This document shows, in pieces, positions 43,554 to 52,735 of a stretch of 64,000 nt of DNA (position 1 is the stretch's first letter; each line of letters starts with the position of its first letter). The stretch spans positions 62,001 to 126,000 of the forward strand of contig JALNXH010000005.1 of NCBI GenBank assembly GCA_023230455.1, read 5' to 3'. The DNA comes from Rhodocyclaceae bacterium (GTDB taxonomy: Bacteria; Pseudomonadota; Gammaproteobacteria; Burkholderiales; Rhodocyclaceae). The notes below the pieces were generated by a model. That model was not told the DNA's origin. It made no database searches and was given only the letters and a program-made list of their open reading frames with translations. A program made the translations under genes and the position numbers.

Positions 43554-45934
43554 TGTCCCTTGCCGCACGCGCCGCGGCGCTGCGCGCGGAGATCGAGCGT
43601 CACAATCGCGCCTATTACGTGCTCGATGCGCCGACAGTGCCGGATGCCGAGTACGACCGGCTGTTCCGCGAGTTGCAGCAACTGGAGGCGGATCATCCCG
43701 AACTGCTTGCCGCCGATTCGCCGACGCGGCGCGTCGGCGGTGCGCCGTTACCCGAGTTTGCCCAGGTGCGGCATGCGTTGCCGATGTTGTCGATCCGCAC
43801 CGAGACCGACACCGAAGCGTCGGGGGCGCGAAACTTCGACAGCGGCGTGCGCAGCCTGCTCGGCTTGAGCGATGCCGATCCTGAGGTCGAGTATTCCGCA
43901 GAACTCAAGTTCGATGGACTGGCGATCAACCTGCGCTACGAGCATGGCGTGCTGGTGCAGGCGGCAACGCGCGGCGACGGCGAGAGCGGCGAGGACGTGA
44001 CGCAGAACGTGCGTACCATCCGCCAGATTCCCCTTCACCTTCAGGGCGATGCGCCGGCGGTGCTGGAGGTGCGCGGCGAGGCTTACATGAGCCGGCCGGA
44101 CTTCGAACGCTACAACGAACGTCAGCGCGAGCAGGGGAAACCGGCATTGGTGAATCCGCGCAACGGAGCGGCAGGCAGCATCCGTCAGCTCGATCCGGCA
44201 TTGTGCGCGGCGAGGCCGCTTTCTTTCTTCGCTTACGGTCTGGGCGAAACCGCGGGCTGGCATCTGCCCGCGACGCATGGCGCGGTGCTGGACGCATTGC
44301 ACAAGCTCGGCTTGCCGGTATGCGAGCACCGCGCTGTGGTGTGCGGGGCCGCTGGCTTGATCGCCTTCCATGCGCGTATCGCCGCGCTGCGCGATAGCCT
44401 GCCGTTCGATATCGACGGCGTGGTGTACAAGGTCAACAGCCTCGCCTTGCAACAGGAGCTGGGCTTCGTGACTCGCCGCCCGCGCTGGGCGGTGGCGCAC
44501 AAGTATCCGGCGCAGGAGATGTTGACCACCGTCGAGGCGATCGATGTCCAGGTCGGCCGCACCGGCGCCATCACCCCGGTGGCGCGACTGGCGCCGGTGT
44601 TCGTCGGCGGCGTGACGGTGACCAACGCCACGCTGCACAACGAGAGCGAAGTGCTACGCAAGGATGTGCGGGTGGGCGATACGGTGATCGTGCGCCGGGC
44701 GGGCGATGTGATTCCCGAAGTGGTTGCCGTGGTAGTCGAGCGGCGCCCGCCGGGCACGCCGCCTTACGCTCTGCCCGAGCGGTGCCCGATCTGCGATTCC
44801 CACGTCGTGCGGGAGCCGGGGGAGGTGGTGGCGCGCTGTTCCGGGGGCCTCGCCTGCCGCGCGCAGCGGGTTCAGGCCATTCTCCATTTCGCCGGGCGGC
44901 GCATGATGGACATCGAGGGGTTGGGCGACCGTTATATCGAACGGCTGGTGGAGTTCGATTACGTGGTGCGCGTCGCCGACCTCTACCGGCTGACGCTGGA
45001 CGATCTCCTGGAAATGAAGCGCCGCGCCGACGAAAAGGATGGCATCACGCCGGAGACGGTCAAGCAGGGGCAGATCGCAACGCAGTGGGCCGAGAACCTG
45101 CTCGCCAGCATCGCCGCCAGCAAGACGCCGCCGCTGGCGCGTTTCCTCTTTGCCCTCGGCATCCGCCACGTCGGCGAATCGACGGCCAAGGTACTGGCGG
45201 ACTGGCTCGGCAGCCTGGCCGTCATCCGCCGTGCTCCAGCTCCGCTGCTGCGGGTGCTGCCGGATATCGGCGCCACCGTGGCCGAGGCCATCGCCGATTT
45301 CTTCGCCGAGCCGCACAACGCAGAGGCGATCGATCAACTGCTCGCCGCCGGGGTGGCACCTGTCGGCGAACACCCGCCGGCGGCCAAGCTGGCGCTGCAA
45401 CTGGCCTGGGAGAGGCTGTATGCCCATCTCGACATCCCGCGGCTGACAGAGGTGCGGGCGCGCCAACTCGCCGCCGCTGTCCCCGACGGCTCGGCTTTGG
45501 CACACCTCGGGCAGCCGCAAATCGGCGACGACCTGTTTGCCGCGCCGGTTGCGCCTGCGGAAATCGGTACCTTGCCGCCGACGGTGGTTGGAGAAGTGCT
45601 GGGCTGGCTGTCGCACGAGGAGAACAGAAACATGCTGATTCGGCTCTCCGCGATGCGCGAGGACTTATTGGCGACGCTTCCAGCGGGAAGGGAAGTCAAC
45701 GAGACGGCCATCGCCGGCAAGACCTTCGTCCTTACCGGGGCCCTGCCGACGCTGTCGCGCGATGAGGCGAAGGATTTGATAGAGTCGCGCGGCGGCAAGG
45801 TCGCCGGATCGGTATCGAAGAAAACCCACTATGTGGTGGCAGGGACGGACGCGGGTTCCAAGCTTGAAAAGGCGCTGGAGCTGGGGGTGCCGGTCATCGA
45901 TGAAACGCAGTTGAGGGAGTTGCTCGAACAATGA
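43553..45934 (+). CDS. ligA: NAD-dependent DNA ligase, extended form
   Basis: A 793-residue ligase; typical LigA is about 670. The adenylated lysine is K119 in AELKFDGLA. The N-terminal Ia domain has HNRAYYVLDAPTVPDAEYDRL. The four-cysteine zinc finger is CPIC ... C ... C near 410-435. HhH repeats follow (FLFALGIRHVGESTAKVLADW), and a BRCT domain ends the protein (from FVLTGALPTLSRDEAKDLI). About 100 extra residues lie between the HhH region and BRCT. A stretch there (TLPPTVVGEVLGWLSHEENR) resembles the preceding HhH segment VLPDIGATVAEAIADFFAEP, suggesting a partial internal duplication. A smaller insert (RRADEKDGITPETVKQGQ) is nearby. The galU start overlaps its stop. Confidence 0.94.
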   Translation: MSLAARAAALRAEIERHNRAYYVLDAPTVPDAEYDRLFRELQQLEADHPELLAADSPTRRVGGAPLPEFAQVRHALPMLSIRTETDTEASGARNFDSGVRSLLGLSDADPEVEYSAELKFDGLAINLRYEHGVLVQAATRGDGESGEDVTQNVRTIRQIPLHLQGDAPAVLEVRGEAYMSRPDFERYNERQREQGKPALVNPRNGAAGSIRQLDPALCAARPLSFFAYGLGETAGWHLPATHGAVLDALHKLGLPVCEHRAVVCGAAGLIAFHARIAALRDSLPFDIDGVVYKVNSLALQQELGFVTRRPRWAVAHKYPAQEMLTTVEAIDVQVGRTGAITPVARLAPVFVGGVTVTNATLHNESEVLRKDVRVGDTVIVRRAGDVIPEVVAVVVERRPPGTPPYALPERCPICDSHVVREPGEVVARCSGGLACRAQRVQAILHFAGRRMMDIEGLGDRYIERLVEFDYVVRVADLYRLTLDDLLEMKRRADEKDGITPETVKQGQIATQWAENLLASIAASKTPPLARFLFALGIRHVGESTAKVLADWLGSLAVIRRAPAPLLRVLPDIGATVAEAIADFFAEPHNAEAIDQLLAAGVAPVGEHPPAAKLALQLAWERLYAHLDIPRLTEVRARQLAAAVPDGSALAHLGQPQIGDDLFAAPVAPAEIGTLPPTVVGEVLGWLSHEENRNMLIRLSAMREDLLATLPAGREVNETAIAGKTFVLTGALPTLSRDEAKDLIESRGGKVAGSVSKKTHYVVAGTDAGSKLEKALELGVPVIDETQLRELLEQ

Positions 45935-46800
45935 AAAAAGTCACCAAGGCCGTATTCCCGGTTGCCGGTCTCGGCACCCGCTTCTTGCCGGCCACCAAGG
46001 CCAGTCCGAAGGAAATGATGCCGATTGTGGACAAGCCCCTGATCCAATATGCGGTGGAGGAGGCGGTGGCCGCCGGCATCACCGACATGATCTTCGTCAC
46101 CGGGCGCAGCAAGCGCGCCATCGAAGATCACTTCGACAAGGCCTACGAGCTGGAACATGAACTCGAACATCGCGGCAAGCAGGAGCTGCTGGAGTTCGTG
46201 CGCAACATGATGCCGAAAAACATCAACTGCATCTACATTCGCCAGTCCGAAGCGCTCGGCCTCGGCCATGCGGTGCTCTGTGCCAAGCCGGTGATCAACG
46301 ACGAACCGTTTGCGGTAATCCTTGCCGACGATCTGCTCGATGGCACGCCGCCGGTGCTGAAGCAGATGGTCGATGCCTACGACTATTATCACTGCTCGGT
46401 ACTCGGCGTGCAGGAAGTGCCGCGGGAGGACACCAAGAGCTACGGCATCGTGGCCACCCGTCCGCTCGCCGAGCGCACCGAACAGATCACGGCGATCGTG
46501 GAGAAGCCGAAGCCTGAGGATGCACCGTCGAATCTCGCCGTGGTCGGACGCTATGTTTTGAAGCCGCGCATTTTCCATCACCTTGAAAACGTCAAGCCCG
46601 GTTCGGGAGGCGAGATCCAACTCACCGACGGCATCGCCGCGCTGCTTGCCGAAGAGCAGGTGCTGGCTTATCGCTATCAGGGCACGCGCTACGACTGCGG
46701 ATCGAAGCTTGGCTATCTGCAGGCGATGGTGGAGTTCGGCTTGCGTCACGAAGAGGTGGGTGCTGATTTTGCGCGCTACCTGGAAAAGCGTAGGAACTAG
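45931..46800 (+). CDS. galU: UTP-glucose-1-phosphate uridylyltransferase
   Basis: A 289-residue nucleotidyltransferase making UDP-glucose. The nucleotide-binding loop AGLGTRFLPATKASPKEM lies at the N-terminus, and KPLIQYAVEEAVAAGITDMIFVTGR follows. FAVILADDLLDG carries the metal-binding Asp, EKPKPEDAPSNLAVVGRY the sugar-binding part, and GEIQLTDGI the product site. ATGA overlaps the ligA stop. UDP-glucose feeds galE and ugd elsewhere in the window, and so the surface polymers. Confidence 0.97.
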   Translation: MKKVTKAVFPVAGLGTRFLPATKASPKEMMPIVDKPLIQYAVEEAVAAGITDMIFVTGRSKRAIEDHFDKAYELEHELEHRGKQELLEFVRNMMPKNINCIYIRQSEALGLGHAVLCAKPVINDEPFAVILADDLLDGTPPVLKQMVDAYDYYHCSVLGVQEVPREDTKSYGIVATRPLAERTEQITAIVEKPKPEDAPSNLAVVGRYVLKPRIFHHLENVKPGSGGEIQLTDGIAALLAEEQVLAYRYQGTRYDCGSKLGYLQAMVEFGLRHEEVGADFARYLEKRRN

Positions 46801-46803
46801 GTG

Positions 46804-47349
46804 ATGACACGGGACGAGGCGGAGCGCATTCTTGCCGAAGCGGAATTGGTGGTGTGTGCCGAAGATGTGAAGGAGGCGGTAAAACATGTCGCCAAGGCCG
46901 TCGTGGGCCGGCTGAGCGGCGAATTTCCGCTGGTGCTGGCGGTCATGGGCGGCGCGACGATTTTCGCTGGGCACCTGCTGCCGCTGCTCGGCTTCCCGCT
47001 CGAATACGACTACCTGCACGCCACCCGTTACGGCGATGCGACCACCGGCGGCGAGCTGGCCTGGGTGGTCGAGCCAAGGGCCGCGGTGGCCGGGCGTACG
47101 GTACTGCTGGTGGACGATATTCTCGACGAGGGGATAACCTTGGCGGCAATCCGCGAGCGCCTCCTGACGCAGGGCGCGAAAGCGGTGTTCACCGCCGTTT
47201 TCGCCGACAAGCAGATCGATCGGCCGAAGCCGATCGCGGCGGATTTCGTCGGGCTGCAACTGCCCAACCGTTATGTTTTCGGTTTCGGCATGGACGTGAA
47301 AGGCGCCTGGCGCAACCTGCCGGCGGTCTATGCGGTGAAAGGCATGTAG
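46804..47349 (+). CDS. hpt: Hypoxanthine-guanine phosphoribosyltransferase
   Basis: A 181-residue purine salvage enzyme. The PRPP loop is VLLVDDILDEGITL. The earlier loop VMGGATIFAGHLL and the flexible active-site region YLHATRYGDATTGGELAW are recognisable. The C-terminal purine-contact segment is ADFVGLQLPNRYVFGFGMD. The ATG at 46804 follows AGGTG; a GTG at 46801 is also in frame. It is the last gene of the smc string and converges with a small unknown gene. Confidence 0.93.
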   Translation: MTRDEAERILAEAELVVCAEDVKEAVKHVAKAVVGRLSGEFPLVLAVMGGATIFAGHLLPLLGFPLEYDYLHATRYGDATTGGELAWVVEPRAAVAGRTVLLVDDILDEGITLAAIRERLLTQGAKAVFTAVFADKQIDRPKPIAADFVGLQLPNRYVFGFGMDVKGAWRNLPAVYAVKGM

Positions 47350-47361
47350 TGCCCGCTGTGG

Positions 47362-47577
47362 CTACCTATATTTTTTGAAGACGGATTTTGCGTCCTTGTG
47401 CGCCTGGTCCAGCGTGCAGATCGACGGATCGTCGTCGTGTCCGCTGAAGAAATCGTCCGCCTGGGCCCGCATCACGATGCGGATCGCCGAGTTGTCGTCC
47501 ATGGCATATTTTTCGGTGAGCAGCGTGGTGACTTCGTCGAGGTATTGCTCGTATGTCATGTGGGGTATGTCGCTCAC
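47362..47577 (-). CDS. Small conserved-looking hypothetical protein
   Basis: A 71-residue acidic protein. The GTG at 47577 overlaps the upstream gene's stop (GTGA), which supports that start; an ATG at 47559 would give 65 residues. It is mostly helical by eye, with MTYEQYLDEVTTLLTEKYAMDD and DDDPSICTLDQAHKDAKSVFKKY, and has one cysteine. I recognise no family. Translational coupling with the next gene upstream suggests the two products work together. No signal peptide or membrane helix is seen. Confidence 0.5.
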   Translation of the reverse strand: MSDIPHMTYEQYLDEVTTLLTEKYAMDDNSAIRIVMRAQADDFFSGHDDDPSICTLDQAHKDAKSVFKKYR

Positions 47578-47933
47578 TTCTGGTTTCTTTCGCGGACGAT
47601 CGGCGGCACGTATTTGACCGAAAACCTCCAGCCGTCGGGCGTATCGCGCAAAACCAGCGTTTTCGAACTGGCGCCGTCCTCGAACACAGGGTCCGATCCG
47701 ACCAGCTCGATCGCGCCGATGCCCTTGATGACGCATGCGCCGGGAAGCGTGGTGAATACCGATTCGGCCGCGCTGAGGACGAACTGCCCCTCCTTGGATT
47801 CGGAGCACGAGAGGCCGCGCGGAATCGAACTGGGGTCTTTCCTCCAACCTTCCCGCAAGGCTTCGAGTCCATCGATCAGTTCCGCGGTCAGCTTGATCGC
47901 CAGGACCACTTCGCGCGACTTGGCATGATTCAT
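47574..47933 (-). CDS. Hypothetical protein of unknown family
   Basis: About 119 residues, with ATG near 47933 preceded by a strong GGAGGA ribosome-binding site. It is hydrophilic with no signal peptide and no membrane helix. The N-terminal helix is VVLAIKLTAELIDGLEALREGW. A beta-rich C-terminal half (KTLVLRDTPDGWRFSVKYVPP) could be a compact binding fold. Two cysteines. I do not recognise it. Its stop overlaps the GTG start of the small gene at 47362-47577 by four bases, so they are probably one two-gene operon. Confidence 0.55.
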   Translation of the reverse strand: MNHAKSREVVLAIKLTAELIDGLEALREGWRKDPSSIPRGLSCSESKEGQFVLSAAESVFTTLPGACVIKGIGAIELVGSDPVFEDGASSKTLVLRDTPDGWRFSVKYVPPIVRERNQK

Positions 47934-48008
47934 TTTGCATTCCTCCCGTGTGCCGGATGCCATTGCATCCCGAGCGGAGTGTAGCTCCAACCCGATGCGT
48001 TGCCGGCC

Positions 48009-49277
48009 TCAGGCGTCGTTGCCCAGTTGCTGCACCCAGGCGATGGTTTGCGCCAGGCAAGAGGAGAGCGTGTTGAAGCTGGCGCGGCCGCCGAGGCGGG
48101 CCAGCAGGGCGGCGGTGCCGGGCATATCGTTGTCGTCGTAGCGCTCGGTCAGCGCCAGCAGTGTTCCGAGTTGGCCATCGTGGCGCGACAAGGCGAGGCG
48201 GACCTCCTGCGCGACGGCGATCTTGTCCAGGATGTCGGTCATCGGCATGCCCAGCGCCGCCGGCATCAGCGACATGAGTCCGACCAGGAAGGCCTGCTCG
48301 CGCAGCTCGGGGTGGGTGGGAAAGCCGATCGGTGCGAGCAATTCCATGAAGTAGCCGCGCAGCGCCGCATGCTGCATCAGCGGATTGGCGGCGATGCCGG
48401 CGCCCGAGGCGGAGTTGGCGAAGACCAGCAGTTGCAGCCAGCGCGCCAGTTGACGGCGTCCCATCACGGTAATGGCGTGGCGCACCGAGGCGATTCGCGT
48501 GGTCATGCCGGCGCCGACCGAATTCACCAGCCGCAGAAGATTGACGGTCAAACCAGGTTCGTGTTTGAACGCGGCTTCGAGCCGGGCCGCCTCGGCATCG
48601 GTGTTGACCAGATTGATGATGTTGAGCAAACCCTGGATCGAAGCGTCAAGCTTGCGGCCTTCGAGAATGACCGGCCTGTCGAAGTAATAGCCCTGGAAAT
48701 AATCGAAACCGAGATCGACGCAGCGCTGTAGCATTTCCTGCGATTCGACGCGGCAGGCGACGAGTTTCCCCCCCGTGCCCTTGAGCCGGGCGACGATGGC
48801 TTTGAGTTCGGTTTCGGCCAGTACCTCGGTATCGACCTTGAGGTAGGCTGCCAGTGGGCGCAGGCGCGGCAGCGCCTCCATGGCCTTGTCGACGCCGGAG
48901 GCGGCAATTTCGTAACCGCGCTCGCGCAGCGCTTGGCAGCGGGCATCGACCGCATCGATGAGAATGTCCGCCGCCTGAATTTCCAGCACGACCACGCCCG
49001 GCGGCAGGAATTCGATGGCGTCGTCGGCCAGCAGGTCGCGGTCGACGATGACGAAGGCACGACTGGTGCCGAGGGCGTCGGCCAGGCCGAGTTCGGCGAA
49101 GGCTTTGCAGACCACATCGGCCGTTGCGCCGCGCGCATCGCGAATTTCGGCATGATTGTCGTGGCCGGAGCGGAACAACAGCTCGTAGCCGAAAAGAACC
49201 TGGGCACGGTCGAGGATGGGCTGCCGCCCGAGGAAGATCTCGGGTACCGCTTGCTCGGGCAGGGTATCGGCAGCCAT
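48009..49277 (-). CDS. EAL-HDOD signalling protein with degenerate EAL domain
   Basis: A 422-residue protein. The ATG at 49277 gives MAADTLPEQ; an in-frame start 27 bases upstream is possible. The EAL-like N-terminus has FLGRQPILDRAQVLFGYELLFRSG and ends with VDLGFDYFQGYYFDRP. The expected acidic pair after the central strand is missing (IAASGVDKAM), so phosphodiesterase activity is doubtful. The HDOD part has LTVNLLRLVNSVGAGMTTRIASVRHAI. It is the second such protein in the window (compare 22808-24046). The two differ enough to be separate paralogs. It likely senses or relays c-di-GMP or a related signal for surface behaviour. Confidence 0.87.
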   Translation of the reverse strand: MAADTLPEQAVPEIFLGRQPILDRAQVLFGYELLFRSGHDNHAEIRDARGATADVVCKAFAELGLADALGTSRAFVIVDRDLLADDAIEFLPPGVVVLEIQAADILIDAVDARCQALRERGYEIAASGVDKAMEALPRLRPLAAYLKVDTEVLAETELKAIVARLKGTGGKLVACRVESQEMLQRCVDLGFDYFQGYYFDRPVILEGRKLDASIQGLLNIINLVNTDAEAARLEAAFKHEPGLTVNLLRLVNSVGAGMTTRIASVRHAITVMGRRQLARWLQLLVFANSASGAGIAANPLMQHAALRGYFMELLAPIGFPTHPELREQAFLVGLMSLMPAALGMPMTDILDKIAVAQEVRLALSRHDGQLGTLLALTERYDDNDMPGTAALLARLGGRASFNTLSSCLAQTIAWVQQLGNDA

Positions 49278-49361
49278 CGGGTGTGCGTTCTTCGGCGTTC
49301 GCAAACCGGGGCAGGATACGCTATACGCCGGAACCCGAAAACCCCGGCGGCCTAAGCGGCG

Positions 49362-51182
49362 TCAGGTCGTCGTGTCGTCGCGCGAGGCGCGGCGGCGATC
49401 GTGTTCCTTGAGGAAGCGCTTGCGCAAGCGGATCGACTTCGGCGTGATCTCGACCAGTTCGTCGTCGTCGATGAACTCGACTGCCGATTCCAGGGTCAGC
49501 TTGATCGGCGTGGTCAGGCGCACCGCTTCATCGGTACCCGAGGCACGGACGTTGGTCAGTTTCTTGCCCTTGATCGGGTTCACCACCAAGTCGTTGTCGC
49601 GGGTGTGGATGCCGATGATCATGCCCTCATAGAGCTTGTCGCCGGGGCTGACGAACATGCGGCCGCGGTCTTCCAGATTCCACAGCGCATAGGCCACGGC
49701 CTCGCCATTTTCCTGGGAAATCAGCACGCCGTTGTGGCGACCCGGCAGGTCGGGCTTGACCGGCTTGTAGTCGTCGAAGATGTGGCTCATCAGGCCCGAG
49801 CCGCGCGTCATGGTCATGAAGTCGGACTGGAAGCCAATCAGGCCGCGGGCGGGGATGTGGTATTCGAGGCGGGTGCGGCCCTTGCCGTCGGATTCCATAT
49901 TGGTCAGTTCGCCGCGGCGGCGGCCGAGTTCTTCCATCACGCCGCCCTGATGGGCGTCTTCCAGGTCGATGGTGAGGTTCTCATAGGGCTCGCAGCGTTC
50001 GCCGTCGATGTCCTTGTACACCACGCGGGGTTTGCCTACGGCGAGCTCGAAGCCTTCGCGGCGCATGTTTTCCAGCAGAATGGTGAGGTGCAGTTCGCCG
50101 CGCCCGGAAACGCGGAACAGGTCCGAGTCGGCGGTGTCTTCGACGCGTAACGCGACGTTGGTCAGCAGTTCCTTGGTCAGCCGGTCGCGGATCTGGCGGC
50201 TGGTGACGAACTTGCCTTCGGTGCCGGCGAGCGGCGAGGAGTTCACCATGAAGTCCATGTTCAGCGTCGGCTCGTCCACGGTCAGCATCGGCAGGCCGAC
50301 TGGATTGTCGCGGTCGCAGATGGTTAGGCCGATGCCGATGTCGTCGATGCCGGAAATGATGACGATGTCGCCGGCTTCGGCTTCGTCCACCGCTACCCGG
50401 TCCAGCCCCTGGAAACCGAGCACCTGGTTGATGCGGCCGGAGGCGACCTGGTCGCCGTGGTTCATCACCGTGACGAATTGGCCCGGCTTGATGCGGCCGT
50501 TGAGAATGCGGCCGACGCCGAGGCGGCCGGTGTAGGTGGAGTAGTCGAGCGCAGCCAGTTGCAGTTGCAGCGGGGCGTTGGGATCGCCGGAGGGCGCGTT
50601 TACGTATTCCAGCACGGTCAGGAACAGCGCGCGCATGTCGCTGGTTTCCTCGTCCAGGCGCAGCTTGGCGAAGCCGTTCAGCGCCGAGGCGTAGATGATC
50701 GGGAAATCAAGCTGTTCGTCTGTGGCGCCGAGCTTGTCGAACAGGTCGAAGGTCTGGTCTACCACCCAGTCGGCGCGAGCGCCGGGGCGGTCGATCTTGT
50801 TGATCACGACGATCGGTTTGAGGCCGAGGGCGAGCGCCTTCTTGGTAACGAAACGGGTTTGCGGCATCGGCCCTTCGACCGCATCGACCAGCAGCAGCAC
50901 GCCGTCCACCATGCCCAGCACGCGTTCGACTTCGCCGCCGAAGTCGGCATGGCCCGGGGTGTCGACGATGTTGATGTGGGTGCCTTCGAAATCGATGGCC
51001 GTGTTCTTGGCCAGAATGGTGATGCCGCGCTCCTTTTCCAGATCGTTGCTGTCCATCACCCGTTCGTCCACCTGCTGGTTTTCGCGGAAAGTACCGGACT
51101 GGCGCAGCAACTGATCGACCAGGGTGGTTTTGCCGTGGTCAACGTGGGCGATAATGGCGATGTTTCGGAGGGCGCGGGACAT
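49362..51182 (-). CDS. typA: Ribosome-associated GTPase TypA/BipA
   Basis: A 606-residue translational GTPase. G1 is IAHVDHGKTTLVDQLLRQ, G3 VDTPGHADFGGEVERVL and G4 NKIDRPGA. The C-terminal TypA-specific domain includes VKPDLPGRHNGVLISQENGE and YALWNLEDRGRMF. TypA helps ribosome assembly and survival under cold or stress. The ATG at 51182 matches the family N-terminus MSRALRNIAIIAHVDHG; the longer upstream frame belongs to the opposite-strand genes. It is divergent from the phosphorylase gene at 51294. Confidence 0.97.
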   Translation of the reverse strand: MSRALRNIAIIAHVDHGKTTLVDQLLRQSGTFRENQQVDERVMDSNDLEKERGITILAKNTAIDFEGTHINIVDTPGHADFGGEVERVLGMVDGVLLLVDAVEGPMPQTRFVTKKALALGLKPIVVINKIDRPGARADWVVDQTFDLFDKLGATDEQLDFPIIYASALNGFAKLRLDEETSDMRALFLTVLEYVNAPSGDPNAPLQLQLAALDYSTYTGRLGVGRILNGRIKPGQFVTVMNHGDQVASGRINQVLGFQGLDRVAVDEAEAGDIVIISGIDDIGIGLTICDRDNPVGLPMLTVDEPTLNMDFMVNSSPLAGTEGKFVTSRQIRDRLTKELLTNVALRVEDTADSDLFRVSGRGELHLTILLENMRREGFELAVGKPRVVYKDIDGERCEPYENLTIDLEDAHQGGVMEELGRRRGELTNMESDGKGRTRLEYHIPARGLIGFQSDFMTMTRGSGLMSHIFDDYKPVKPDLPGRHNGVLISQENGEAVAYALWNLEDRGRMFVSPGDKLYEGMIIGIHTRDNDLVVNPIKGKKLTNVRASGTDEAVRLTTPIKLTLESAVEFIDDDELVEITPKSIRLRKRFLKEHDRRRASRDDTTT

Positions 51183-51293
51183 TGGGGGGAACCTGTGGAA
51201 TGATGCGCTGCAAAAAATGGTGCAGCGAAGGGCGCGCATTCTAGCACGCGGCAGGTTCGCTCCGAAGGTGGAATTCTTAAGGGAGACAAATAG

Positions 51294-52049
51294 ATGCTTG
51301 CAGTAATCGGCGGCAGCGGCCTGACCCAGCTGGCCAATCTGGAGGTGGATCGGCGCGAGGTTGTGCGGACGCCCTATGGCGACCCATCCGGTGCGCTGAC
51401 CTTCGGCCGCATCGGCACGCAAGGGGTGGTGTTCATCGCCCGCCACGGCTACGGCCACACGATTCCGCCCCATCTGGTCAACTATCGCGCCAATATCTGG
51501 GCGCTGGTGCAGGCAGCGAAGGCGACGCGGATTGTTTCGGTGGCCTCGGTCGGCAGCATTCGCCGCGACCTGACGCCGGGCAGCCTGCTCATTCCGCACC
51601 AGATCATCGACTACACCTGGGGCCGGGAATCGACTTTTTTTCAGGGCGGAGACGGCCAGGTGGTGCATGTGGACTTCACTCATCCCTATAGCGAAGGCGT
51701 GCGCGCCGAACTGCTGCGCGCTGCAGAGGCCGCCGGCGAGTCGGTCGGCGAGGGGGGGGTTTATGCCGCAACGCAGGGACCGCGGTTGGAAACCGCCGCC
51801 GAAATCGATCGTCTTGAGCGCGACGGCGCCGACATCGTCGGCATGACCGGCATGCCCGAGGCGGTGCTGGCGCGCGAACTTGAAGTGCCCTACGCGGCGC
51901 TCTGCGTCGTCGCCAACTGGGCGGCCGGCCGCGGCGACAGCAGCGACGGCATTCGCTTCCATGAACTCGAAGGTGTGCTGGAAGAATCCCTCGGCCGCGT
52001 ACGCAACGTCCTTGCAGGTCTCTGTTCCGACGAATTCTGTCCATCTTGA
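51294..52049 (+). CDS. S-methyl-5'-thioinosine/thioadenosine phosphorylase (MTIP-like)
   Basis: A 251-residue nucleoside phosphorylase. MLAVIGGSGLTQL, phosphate-binding RHGYGHTIPPHLVNYRANIW, QGPRLETAAEI and MTGMPEAVLARE are family motifs. The base-binding region reads CVVANWAAG; MTIP of Pseudomonas has Asn here while MTAP has Asp, so methylthioinosine is the likelier substrate. This would place it in polyamine-linked methylthioadenosine salvage together with a deaminase elsewhere. It is followed 8 bases later by def. Confidence 0.85.
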   Translation: MLAVIGGSGLTQLANLEVDRREVVRTPYGDPSGALTFGRIGTQGVVFIARHGYGHTIPPHLVNYRANIWALVQAAKATRIVSVASVGSIRRDLTPGSLLIPHQIIDYTWGRESTFFQGGDGQVVHVDFTHPYSEGVRAELLRAAEAAGESVGEGGVYAATQGPRLETAAEIDRLERDGADIVGMTGMPEAVLARELEVPYAALCVVANWAAGRGDSSDGIRFHELEGVLEESLGRVRNVLAGLCSDEFCPS

Positions 52050-52056
52050 TGGCGTC

Positions 52057-52590
52057 GTGATCCGTCCAGTTTTGAAAATGGGCGACCCGCGTCTGCTGCG
52101 GGTTGCACGGCCGGTAACCGCCTTCGGTAGCGCCGAGCTTGACGCGCTGGTGGCCGACATGCTGGACACCATGCGCCATGAGGGCGGCGTCGGCCTTGCC
52201 GCGCCGCAGATCGGCGTCGACCTGCGCGTGGTGATCTTCGGTTTTGAGCACAACGAACGCTACCCCGATGCGCCCTCGATACCCTTCACCGTATTGCTCA
52301 ACCCGCGGCTGACACCCTTGTCCGACGAGGAAGAAGAAGGCTGGGAGGGCTGCCTTTCCGTCCCCGGCCTACGCGGCTGGGTGCCACGCAGGAAACGTTT
52401 GCGCTACAGCGGCATCGATCAGTTCGGCCACGCCCTCGAGCGCGAAGTCGAGGGTTTCCATGCGCGCGTTGTCCAGCACGAGTGCGACCATCTCGATGGC
52501 ATTCTCTATCCCATGCGGATGCGCGACTTCAGTCGCTTCGGCTTCACCGACGTGTTGTTCCCCGAAGGTAGCGGCGTTCCCGACGATTGA
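52057..52590 (+). CDS. def: Peptide deformylase
   Basis: A 177-residue iron/zinc hydrolase that removes the formyl group from nascent proteins. The three motifs are GVGLAAPQIG, EGCLSVPG and HECDHLDG, the metal being held by the Cys and two His. The GTG at 52057 gives VIRPVLKMGDPRLL; the longer upstream frame overlaps the phosphorylase gene. Length suits a type I or III deformylase, and the C-terminus (MRMRDFSRFGFTDVLFPEG) is longer than E. coli Def. A second def may exist elsewhere. Confidence 0.94.
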   Translation: MIRPVLKMGDPRLLRVARPVTAFGSAELDALVADMLDTMRHEGGVGLAAPQIGVDLRVVIFGFEHNERYPDAPSIPFTVLLNPRLTPLSDEEEEGWEGCLSVPGLRGWVPRRKRLRYSGIDQFGHALEREVEGFHARVVQHECDHLDGILYPMRMRDFSRFGFTDVLFPEGSGVPDD

Positions 52591-52735
52591 CCTGGGTCAA
52601 CGGCGATTGGGTTCGCTGCATTGTTCGGTAGCGGGTACCGCCGTGCATGCGACAATTTCATTCGCCGGGTGCGCTCGAACCTCGAACGTCAGGGGTGGGC
52701 GGTGAACCAGTGGGGATGGCTATAACGGGTGGTAT

